This document shows positions 1 through 4,886 of a stretch of 5,347 nucleotides of DNA, in pieces (the first letter of the stretch is position 1; each line of letters opens with the position of its first letter). The translations under genes and the position numbers were made by a program. The notes below the pieces were generated by a model, which had not been told where the DNA came from, searched no databases, and worked only from the letters and a program-made list of their open reading frames with translations. Source of the DNA: JBFWNZ01 sp050250795 (GTDB lineage: Bacteria > Pseudomonadota > Alphaproteobacteria > UBA8366); contig JBFWNZ010000278.1 of the NCBI GenBank assembly GCA_050250795.1, forward strand, positions 1 through 5,347, in the 5' to 3' direction.

Positions 1-1
1 C

Positions 2-181
2 GATCTGCCGCGCGACCGGCTCGATCCCGAGGCCGCGACATGGCTGGCGGCGGCGGAGGCACGCGTGGCCGCGCTGGCCGCACTGGACCGGCTCAACGAC
101 CTCGCCGTGGAGATCGTGGCGCGCGACGGGGCCCAGGCCGCCGGCGCGGCGGAGGGCGCCCCGACGGCCGGCGGCCAATGA
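2..181 (+). CDS. Mitofilin/COG4223-like inner-membrane protein, C-terminal fragment
   Basis: This is the last 59 codons of a gene that enters from the left edge; position 1 is the end of a split codon. It reads into TGA at 179-181. The visible end is a helical, Ala/Leu/Arg-rich segment (TWLAAAEARVAALAALDRL, then NDLAVEIVAR) followed by a short Gly/Ala tail. This resembles the C-terminus of alphaproteobacterial mitofilin (Mic60) homologues, which bridge the inner membrane to the outer envelope. No N-terminal transmembrane segment or coiled coil can be seen because that part is outside the window. The stop overlaps the hemY start (ATGA), as expected for the alphaproteobacterial hem cluster in which a COG4223 gene lies directly before hemY. 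The identification rests on this context plus the weak C-terminal resemblance. Confidence 0.72.
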   Translation, partial: DLPRDRLDPEAATWLAAAEARVAALAALDRLNDLAVEIVARDGAQAAGAAEGAPTAGGQ

Positions 182-1605
182 GCCGCGCGCTTTTCTTCTT
201 CCTCAAGATCGCGGTCCTGGTCGCCGCGGCGGTCTGGCTCGCCAACCAGCCGGGCCGGGTGGTGATCGAATGGGGCGACTGGCGCCTCGACACCTCGCCG
301 GGCCTGCTGGTCGCCGCCGCGCTGGGGCTCGCGGTGGGGTTGGCGCTGCTCTATCGCTTCTGGTGGGCCCTGCGCCGCATGCCCGGCCGGATCGCGGAGA
401 ATCGGCGCCTGTCGCGGCATTATCGTGGCTACAAGGCGCTGTCCCAGGGACTGGTCGCCGTCGCCGCGGGCGACGCCGCCGAGGCCCGCCGCTCGGCCCG
501 GCGCGCGGAATCGCTGCTCGACGATCCGCCGCTGACACGCCTCCTCGCCGCCCAGGCGGCCCAGCTCGAAGGCGACGAACAGGCGGCGCAGCGCTATTTC
601 GAGACCATGCTGGAGCGCGACGAGACCGCATTTCTCGGCGTGCGCGGCCTGCTGACCCAGGCGCTGCGTCGCGACGACCAGCCGCGCGCGCTGGACCTCG
701 CGCGGCGCGCCTATCGCCTGCGCCCCGATTCCGACTGGGTCCCGCGCGAGCTGTTCCGCCTGCTGGCCGCCGCCGGCGAATGGACCGAGGCGGACACGGT
801 GCTGCAGGACGCCATCCGCCGCAAGGCGGTCGCCAAGGAGGAAGGCCGCCGAAGCCGTGCCGCACTGCTGGTGGAGCAGGCCCGCGCCGCGGCCGCGGGC
901 GGCGCACCCGACATCGCCGTCTCCCGCGCCCGGGAGGCGGTGAAGCTGGACCCCGACCTCGTCGCCGCCGCGGTCGAGCTGGCCCGCCTGCAGCAGCGCC
1001 AGGGCGACGGAAAACGCGCCATCCGCACCCTGGAGGACGCGTGGAAGCGCGCCCCGCATCCCGATCTCGCCCAGGCCTATGCGCATCTCGTGCCGGCCGA
1101 ATCTGCGCTGGACCGGGCGCGGCGCGTCAAGCGGCTGCTCGCGCTCCGCCCCGGCGCGCTGGAGGGCCATATGGCCGTCGCGACGGCGGCGCTGGATGCC
1201 GACCTCTGGGGCGAGGCCCGCGCCCATCTCGGCAGCGCGATGACGCATGAAGAGGGCACGACCCAGCGCAGCTGCCGGACCATGGCGGCGCTGGAGGAGG
1301 CGGAGCATGGCGATGTGAAGGCCGCGCGCGCCTGGTTCGAGCGCGCCTCGACCGCCCGGCCCGATCCTGCCTGGACCTGCCGCGAATGCGGCACGGTGGC
1401 GCCGGAATGGCATGCCTGCTGCGGCCAGTGCGGCGCCTTCAATACGATGGAATGGCGTACGCCGCCGCATGTCGCGGCGCTGCCGGCGATGGCACCCGAC
1501 GCGTCCGCATCCCTGCCGGGCGGCGCCGCGCCCCGGTCCGCCGCGCCCGAGCCGCCGCGCCTCGCGCCGGACCCGTCCTCGCGGAACGGAAACGGGCCGG
1601 CTTAG
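178..1605 (+). CDS. hemY: HemY-family TPR membrane protein with C-terminal zinc-ribbon-like motif
   Basis: This is a 475-residue HemY of the proteobacterial type, linked to late haem synthesis but without a firmly known enzymatic role; it is not the Bacillus protoporphyrinogen oxidase of the same name. The N-terminus shows two membrane segments (about residues 4-24 and 39-62) around a short periplasmic turn containing NQPGRVVIEWGDWRLDT, typical of HemY_N. Residues about 105-370 are Ala/Arg-rich TPR-like helical repeats. Residues 401-426 carry CREC, ten residues, CGQC, then GAFNTMEW, which is a probable metal-binding zinc ribbon. A Pro/Ala-rich, probably disordered tail follows. The ATG at 178 was chosen over an in-frame ATG at 40 because the upstream stretch is low-complexity and overlaps the preceding gene. 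There is no well-placed ribosome site (a GGAGGG lies 21 bases off), so translation is probably coupled through the ATGA overlap. Confidence 0.9.
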   Translation: MSRALFFFLKIAVLVAAAVWLANQPGRVVIEWGDWRLDTSPGLLVAAALGLAVGLALLYRFWWALRRMPGRIAENRRLSRHYRGYKALSQGLVAVAAGDAAEARRSARRAESLLDDPPLTRLLAAQAAQLEGDEQAAQRYFETMLERDETAFLGVRGLLTQALRRDDQPRALDLARRAYRLRPDSDWVPRELFRLLAAAGEWTEADTVLQDAIRRKAVAKEEGRRSRAALLVEQARAAAAGGAPDIAVSRAREAVKLDPDLVAAAVELARLQQRQGDGKRAIRTLEDAWKRAPHPDLAQAYAHLVPAESALDRARRVKRLLALRPGALEGHMAVATAALDADLWGEARAHLGSAMTHEEGTTQRSCRTMAALEEAEHGDVKAARAWFERASTARPDPAWTCRECGTVAPEWHACCGQCGAFNTMEWRTPPHVAALPAMAPDASASLPGGAAPRSAAPEPPRLAPDPSSRNGNGPA

Positions 1606-1619
1606 GGAAAGCCGGCCCG
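1593..1619 (+). terminator. Stem-loop over the hemY stop codon
   Basis: A perfect 11-bp inverted repeat (1593-1603 with 1609-1619, arms CGGGCCGGCTT and AAGCCGGCCCG) encloses a 5-base loop, AGGGA. The left arm includes the last hemY codons and the first base of its TAG. The stem is very GC-rich but is followed by CTGTCGAGG rather than a T-run. It is therefore either a weak or Rho-assisted terminator or a 3'-end-protecting hairpin. Confidence 0.6.
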
Positions 1620-1698
1620 CTGTCGAGGGGTCTGCCGATGTGGAGGTCAGCCGCATCGGATCGTGAGATCAGATTGCCACCCGCCGCCGGCCGCCGCA

Positions 1699-1712
1699 GT
1701 GACCCCGGTCAC
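1699..1712. promoter_or_regulatory. Short dyad upstream of the tRNA promoter
   Basis: GTGACC and GGTCAC form perfect 6-bp arms around CC. The dyad lies 16 bases before the proposed -35 of the tRNA-Thr promoter and about 80 bases after the hemY hairpin. Its position suits an activator or repressor site, but no known regulator is recognised from the sequence, and a short dyad in GC-rich DNA can arise by chance. Confidence 0.25.
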
Positions 1713-1728
1713 AATGCGCCGCGGCGTG

Positions 1729-1757
1729 TTGCAAATCCGCGCCCGCGCTTGTAATGT
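1729..1757 (+). promoter_or_regulatory. Sigma-70-type promoter for tRNA-Thr
   Basis: The -35 hexamer TTGCAA (1729-1734) and the -10 hexamer TAATGT (1752-1757) are separated by exactly 17 bases. The match stands out in otherwise very GC-rich DNA. Transcription would start near 1764, giving a leader of roughly 38 bases before the mature tRNA at 1802, which would be removed by RNase P. The tRNA has no other evident promoter apart from readthrough from hemY. Confidence 0.55.
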
Positions 1758-1801
1758 CCGCCGCCAAGCGCAGGGCGGATGCCGATGCGCGGAAGGGTTA
1801 A

Positions 1802-1877
1802 GCCGCTTTAGCTCAGCCGGTAGAGCACATCATTCGTAATGATGGGGTCGCGTGTTCGAGTCACGCAAGCGGCACCA
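1802..1877 (+). tRNA. tRNA-Thr (anticodon CGU)
   Basis: This is a complete 76-base tRNA reading threonine codon ACG. The acceptor stem GCCGCTT/AAGCGGC pairs over 7 bp. The D arm is GCTC/GAGC. The anticodon stem CATCA/TGATG holds the loop TTCGTAA with anticodon CGT at 1835-1837. A 5-base variable loop follows, then the T arm GCGTG/CACGC with loop TTCGAGT. The discriminator base is A and the terminal CCA is encoded (1875-1877). It lies head to tail after hemY with its own likely promoter. It ends only 13 bases from the end of the convergent enolase-like gene, and no separate terminator fits in that gap. Confidence 0.97.
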
Positions 1878-1890
1878 CTTCCCCCTCCCC

Positions 1891-3150
1891 CTACCAATTC
1901 CACTTCGACAGCGCGATTCCGGGCACGTCCTGCTCGATACGGATCAACTCGTTCAGCTTGATGATGCGGACGCCGCCGCGCACGCCGCATTTGATGCCGA
2001 CCGCGTGCCACGCCACGCCCAGATGCGAGATCGACACGTCCGGCGTCTCGCCCGAGCGGTTGGAGATGATCGGACGCACCCCGTTCTGGCGCGCCAGCAC
2101 GGCGGTGTTCTTCGCGCCGGTCAGCGTGCCGACCTGGTTCGGCTTCACGATCATCGCGCGCGAGCAGCCCTTGCCGATGCCGATCGAGGTCCGGCCGGAA
2201 TTGCTGGCATAGACGTCGTCGGCCGAGACGTAGCAGCGCTTCGACGCTTGACTGTTCAGCAGCGCGAAGCCGTCATAGTCGTTGCTGTCGAAGGCGTCCT
2301 CGCAATAGACCATGTCGAAGCGCTCGATCAGGCCGAGGATGTAGTCGAGCTGCTCCTGCCGCTCGCGCGCCACCCCCTCGCGCTCATAGACATAGCGCTG
2401 CTTCGCGCCGTTCCACAGCCGGTCGGCGGCCAGGTCGATGCCGAGACGCAGCTCCACGCCCTCCTTGTCCTCGACGATCTTCTTCGCCTGCTCGACCACC
2501 TCCAGCGCCTCGAAATCGTTGAGGTCGGCCGCCCAGGCATCCTCGTCGTCCATGCCGCCGGCGAAGCCGCCGCCGCGCGCCTCCAGAATGCGCCCCGCCT
2601 CCTGATGCACCGCGAGGTTCAACTCCACCGCGTGGCGCATGTCGCGTGCGCCGACCGGGATCACCAGATGCTCCTGCATGTCGGGCGCCGGGCCCAGGCT
2701 GTGGGCGCCGCCGCCGACGATGTTGCCCAGCGGCAGCGGCAGGGTCCAGGACCCGCCCAGATGCATATGCTTGTACAGCGGCACGCCCAGCGCATTCGCC
2801 GCCGCGTTCGCCGCCGCCAGCGACAGCACGGTCGAGGTGTTGCCGCCGATGCGCAGGAAGTTGGCGGTGCCGTCGATCTCGGTCAGCAGGGTGTCGAACT
2901 TCTCCTGCTCGGCAAGGTCGAAGCCGAGGATGGCGGGCACGATCTCCTTGTCCAGGATCGCGATGGTCTCGCCCAGGCCGCCCGGCGCATAGGCCGGCGC
3001 CTCGAACTCGCCGCGGCTGCCGGGCGCGCCGAAGGGGGCGGCGATGCGCGCGAAGCCGGCGCGGGTGTGAAAATCCACCTCCAGCGTCTCCACGCCGCGG
3101 CTGTCGAAGACCGTGCGATGCTTGACGGCGGTGAGGACGGTGTCGGCCAT
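1891..3150 (-). CDS. Atypical enolase-superfamily protein (phosphopyruvate hydratase-like)
   Basis: This 419-residue protein spans the full enolase fold. Conserved features include FDSRG (15-19), H150 in GGGAH, E160 in MQEH, metal ligands D239, E284 (CED) and D311 (ADD), catalytic-lysine motif VKPNQVGTLT (K336), RSGET (365-369), and K387 before NELIRIE. True enolases use these residues to convert 2-phosphoglycerate to phosphoenolpyruvate in the cytoplasm. Three normally invariant positions differ: the GDEGG loop reads ARGGG (Glu to Gly193), HRSGE reads NRSGE (His to Asn364), and the flexible loop PSGASTG reads PFGAPGS (Ser to Pro43). The neighbours (tRNA, small unknown gene) are not glycolytic, and canonical alphaproteobacterial eno usually lies elsewhere. 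A ribosome site AAAGGAA (3156-3162) sits 5 bases before ATG. It is either a divergent enolase or a paralogue with changed activity; fold assignment is firm, reaction is not. Confidence 0.88.
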   Translation of the reverse strand: MADTVLTAVKHRTVFDSRGVETLEVDFHTRAGFARIAAPFGAPGSRGEFEAPAYAPGGLGETIAILDKEIVPAILGFDLAEQEKFDTLLTEIDGTANFLRIGGNTSTVLSLAAANAAANALGVPLYKHMHLGGSWTLPLPLGNIVGGGAHSLGPAPDMQEHLVIPVGARDMRHAVELNLAVHQEAGRILEARGGGFAGGMDDEDAWAADLNDFEALEVVEQAKKIVEDKEGVELRLGIDLAADRLWNGAKQRYVYEREGVARERQEQLDYILGLIERFDMVYCEDAFDSNDYDGFALLNSQASKRCYVSADDVYASNSGRTSIGIGKGCSRAMIVKPNQVGTLTGAKNTAVLARQNGVRPIISNRSGETPDVSISHLGVAWHAVGIKCGVRGGVRIIKLNELIRIEQDVPGIALSKWNW

Positions 3151-3207
3151 GGGTATTCCTTTATGTCATTGGGATTGCGCGGGAAACGCCGCGCCGGGTT
3201 GGGCCGG

Positions 3208-3213
3208 AGTATA
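3208..3213 (-). promoter_or_regulatory. Candidate -10 element of the enolase-like gene
   Basis: On the minus strand this reads TATACT, close to the -10 consensus and conspicuous in GC-rich surroundings. Transcription would start near 3201, giving a leader of about 50 bases before ATG at 3150, with the ribosome site AAAGGAA inside it. The -35 region about 17 bases away (TTTTCC) matches poorly, so the promoter may need an activator. Confidence 0.4.
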
Positions 3214-3260
3214 GGGGCGCCATACAGGGCGGAAAACCGGAATCGGGCTCTCCCCGTCCT

Positions 3261-3278
3261 GTAACATTTCTATGCTAC
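3261..3278. promoter_or_regulatory. AT-rich imperfect dyad with a -10-like TATGCT
   Basis: GTAACAT (3261-3267) and ATGCTAC (3272-3278) are 7-base arms matching at 6 of 7 positions around a 4-base spacer. The right half contains TATGCT (3271-3276), a reasonable plus-strand -10 for the small gene starting at 3339; no good -35 is seen. Lying between divergent genes, the dyad could be an operator affecting either of them. No regulator is recognised. Confidence 0.3.
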
Positions 3279-3296
3279 CCGCATGTCCCGAACGCG

Positions 3297-3314
3297 GCCG
3301 GCATCGGTGCCGGC
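3297..3314 (+). promoter_or_regulatory. Leader hairpin before the small hypothetical gene
   Basis: GCCGGCA and TGCCGGC are perfect 7-bp arms around a TCGG tetraloop. If transcription begins near the TATGCT element, this hairpin lies in the 5' leader, about 10 bases before the ribosome site GGGAG (3325-3329). It could influence translation or mRNA stability; this is inference from position only. Confidence 0.3.
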
Positions 3315-3338
3315 ACGGCAATCCGGGAGACGGACAGC

Positions 3339-3698
3339 ATGCGGACAGACGGCACGATCATCCGCTTCGCAACGCCGCGCGGCGCAGCCGCGCGGGCACG
3401 CGCCAGGGCCATGGTCAAGGACGGCATCGCCAAGGCGATGCGCGCCATGCGCGCCGGCCTGCCGCGCCCGGCCCCGAACCACGAGGCCGATCCGCAGGAA
3501 GTGGCGCGGCTGGTGATGGCCATCGACCGGCTGACCGCCGCCTCGTTCCGCGCATCCTGTTACGGCCGGCCGGTCACGGTGACAGTGCCGGACCGGGCGA
3601 CGGCGGCGCTGTTCGAGGCGGCGCTGGCCCAGACCCGGACGCGCCGCGCCACGGACTCGCTGATCCGCGTGGTGGTGGACACGCCGGTCGCGGCTTAA
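3339..3698 (+). CDS. Small hypothetical protein, basic N-terminal half
   Basis: A 119-residue product that I do not recognise. The first 45 residues are strongly basic and Ala-rich (for example GAAARARARAMVKDG), compatible with nucleic-acid or acidic-partner binding. Residues about 50-119 look like a small alpha/beta domain: a helix with EVARLVMAIDRLTAASFRA, then a strand-like RPVTVTVPD, a helix, and a strand-like LIRVVVDTP. There is no signal peptide, membrane segment or Cys/His cluster (a single Cys). ATG at 3339 is favoured by GGGAG 9 bases upstream; a longer overlapping frame from 3272 lacks this support. It is divergent from the enolase-like gene and convergent with the cyclic-nucleotide-binding gene, with a 19-base gap. 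That it is a gene is likely; its function is unknown. Confidence 0.65.
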   Translation: MRTDGTIIRFATPRGAAARARARAMVKDGIAKAMRAMRAGLPRPAPNHEADPQEVARLVMAIDRLTAASFRASCYGRPVTVTVPDRATAALFEAALAQTRTRRATDSLIRVVVDTPVAA

Positions 3699-3717
3699 CG
3701 CCGCCCGGCCCTGCCGC

Positions 3718-4083
3718 TCAGCCCGGCTGCGGCGCGCTCAGCCGCCGCACCTGCTCGGCCAGGATACGCAGCACGGCCGCGATCACCGGGTCGGAGTCCT
3801 TCATGCGCTGCTGGAAATCCGACTTGGTGACGATGGCGACCTGCGTCGGTTCCAGGGCAGATGCGGACGCCATGCGCGGGCGGTTGTCGATCATCGCCAT
3901 CTCGCCGAAGATTCCGCCCTGGCGCACCACGCCCAGGCGCTTGCGCTGGCCATCGGCGGTACGCCAGATCTCCACCTGCCCGCTCAGCACGATATAGGCC
4001 ACGTCGCCCTCGCTTCCCTCATGGAAGATGGGGGCACCCTCCGCGAACACCTTGCGGTTCACGATCTTCGGCGGCGTCGCCAT
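3718..4083 (-). CDS. Stand-alone cyclic-nucleotide-binding (Crp-like sensor) domain protein
   Basis: This 121-residue protein is a single CNB domain with no DNA-binding helix-turn-helix and no membrane part. Seen in order: a beta-roll start with FAEGAPIFHEGSEGDVAYIVLSG (given here as residues 13-35; key Gly23, Gly26 and Gly35), VEIWR, then the phosphate-binding cassette FGEMAMIDNRPRMASA with E61 and R70, the residues that usually hold the ribose and cyclic phosphate. A C-terminal helix with LRILAEQVRRL follows. The ligand may be cAMP or cGMP, although many such domains do not bind nucleotide. A ribosome site AGAAGGG (4092-4098) lies 8 bases before ATG. It is 71 bp downstream of the SAM hydroxide adenosyltransferase gene on the same strand, so it could share its transcript or use its own promoter. 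It probably acts by binding partner proteins; the partner is unknown. Confidence 0.88.
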   Translation of the reverse strand: MATPPKIVNRKVFAEGAPIFHEGSEGDVAYIVLSGQVEIWRTADGQRKRLGVVRQGGIFGEMAMIDNRPRMASASALEPTQVAIVTKSDFQQRMKDSDPVIAAVLRILAEQVRRLSAPQPG

Positions 4084-4113
4084 GGCTTCGACCCTTCTGC
4101 CGGATTCATGGGC

Positions 4114-4122
4114 AGTCTAGCA
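4114..4122 (-). promoter_or_regulatory. Candidate extended -10 before the CNB gene
   Basis: On the minus strand this reads TGCTAGACT, an extended -10 (TG, one base, TAGACT). It would start transcription about 25 bases before the ATG at 4083, leaving room for the AGAAGGG ribosome site. The -35 region is poor, as is common for extended -10 promoters. Confidence 0.33.
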
Positions 4123-4142
4123 GATTGCGCCCGCCATCTCTC

Positions 4143-4156
4143 GAACGACGTCGTTC
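4143..4156. promoter_or_regulatory. Perfect 14-bp palindrome at the end of the SAM hydroxide adenosyltransferase gene
   Basis: GAACGACGTCGTTC equals its own reverse complement. It overlaps the stop codon of the upstream gene (4155-4157) and lies about 20 bases upstream of the extended -10 proposed for the CNB gene. With no loop it is a poor hairpin terminator, so a protein-binding operator at the -35 region is the more natural reading. The regulator is unknown. Confidence 0.35.
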
Positions 4157-4886
4157 ACCCGGTCTGCAAAGCGATGCGGCTGCCGAGTCCCAGCCCCAGG
4201 CTTTGCGCCGCGCTGCCGCAATTGACCGCGATCTCGACCAGGCCGATGGAGTTCGCATACCAGAAGGCCTCGCCCTCGGGCACCGCGCCGAACGTGTCGG
4301 CGCGGGTCAGCCGCCGTCCGCCCGCCAGCAGGACCGCAGAAGCCGCGACGCCATCGGCGCGCAGCCCGGTCATCGCGTTACCGAAGCCGTCGATATAGAT
4401 CACCTCGGACAGATCGTCTGGCCACCCCGTTCCGCCGCCCTCGGCGCAGGGCTCTCCCAGCTCAGACGGCGTCGCGCCCGCGGCGAGCCGTCCGCCCGCC
4501 GGTGCGAACAGGTCGCGACCGTGGAAGGAGCGCGACAAAACGGCCGGCCGCCATGTTATCCGCCACCAGCGATGCCGGGCGGCGCGGCGCGCAACGGGTT
4601 CCAGCAATCCGTTGCCCGGCCCGACGAAGCGGCGGCCGTCTGCCTCCAGCAGCACCGGCGGCCGGTCGCCGCCGACGCCGGGGTCCACCACCGCCACGCA
4701 GACCGCATCCGCCGGCATGTAATCCGCCAACGCAGCCAGCAGACAGGACGCCCGGCGCGGATCTTGCGGCGGCGCATCATGCATCAGGTCGATGACCGGG
4801 ATGCCTGGCGCAGCGGCCGCCAGCACGCTGTGCATCTGGCCCACATAGGGCCCCGCAAGACCGAAATCGGTGAACAGAAGGATCAC
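4155..4886 (-). CDS. S-adenosyl-L-methionine hydroxide adenosyltransferase (DUF62 family)
   Basis: This 243-residue protein belongs to the family that splits SAM with water/hydroxide into adenosine and methionine; relatives include SAM-using chlorinases and fluorinases. Visible motifs are LLFTDFG near the start (3-9), YVGQMHSVL (14-22), VVDPGVGGDR (66-75), FVGPGNG (87-93), SFHGRDLFAP (120-129) and YIDGFGN. The catalytic triad of the hydroxide enzymes is intact as D68, R75 and H122, which argues against halogenase activity. The usual PDNG reads PGNG. GTG at 4886 is preferred over a start at 5015: it places the core motif at residue 3, gives the family numbering D68/R75, and overlaps the stop of the sigma-54 regulator gene as GTGA, so translation is probably coupled. 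The upstream in-frame 43 residues are unlike the family and lie inside the regulator gene. Confidence 0.9.
   Translation of the reverse strand: MILLFTDFGLAGPYVGQMHSVLAAAAPGIPVIDLMHDAPPQDPRRASCLLAALADYMPADAVCVAVVDPGVGGDRPPVLLEADGRRFVGPGNGLLEPVARRAARHRWWRITWRPAVLSRSFHGRDLFAPAGGRLAAGATPSELGEPCAEGGGTGWPDDLSEVIYIDGFGNAMTGLRADGVAASAVLLAGGRRLTRADTFGAVPEGEAFWYANSIGLVEIAVNCGSAAQSLGLGLGSRIALQTG

Noticed and set aside
40..177. Extended N-terminus of HemY from ATG at 40
   Set aside because: The added 46 residues are Gly/Arg low-complexity and overlap the mitofilin-like coding end; the family N-terminus (two membrane helices) starts at the ATG at 178.
270..1250. A 326-codon plus-strand frame within hemY, and a 234-codon minus-strand frame at 203-907
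   Set aside because: Both are Arg/Pro/Gly-rich shadows of hemY; the hemY frame has membrane segments, TPR-like repeats and family motifs.
1802..1877. Genomic island attachment site at the tRNA 3' end
   Set aside because: No integrase gene and no repeated tRNA 3' end were seen in the window.
1852..3264. A 470-codon open frame on the plus strand, longer than the enolase-like gene opposite it
   Set aside because: It is antisense to a protein with clear enolase motifs, starts inside the tRNA gene, and has low-complexity His/Arg/Leu/Ala composition typical of GC-rich shadow frames.
3272..3997. A 241-codon plus-strand frame overlapping the small hypothetical gene and the CNB gene
   Set aside because: It runs antisense into the well-supported CNB domain, and its start coincides with the -10-like element; composition is Arg/Gly/Pro-rich.
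4155..4886. Possible SAM-dependent halogenase (chlorinase/fluorinase)
   Set aside because: The D68/R75/H122 triad of hydroxide adenosyltransferases is intact; halogenases replace the Arg/His positions.
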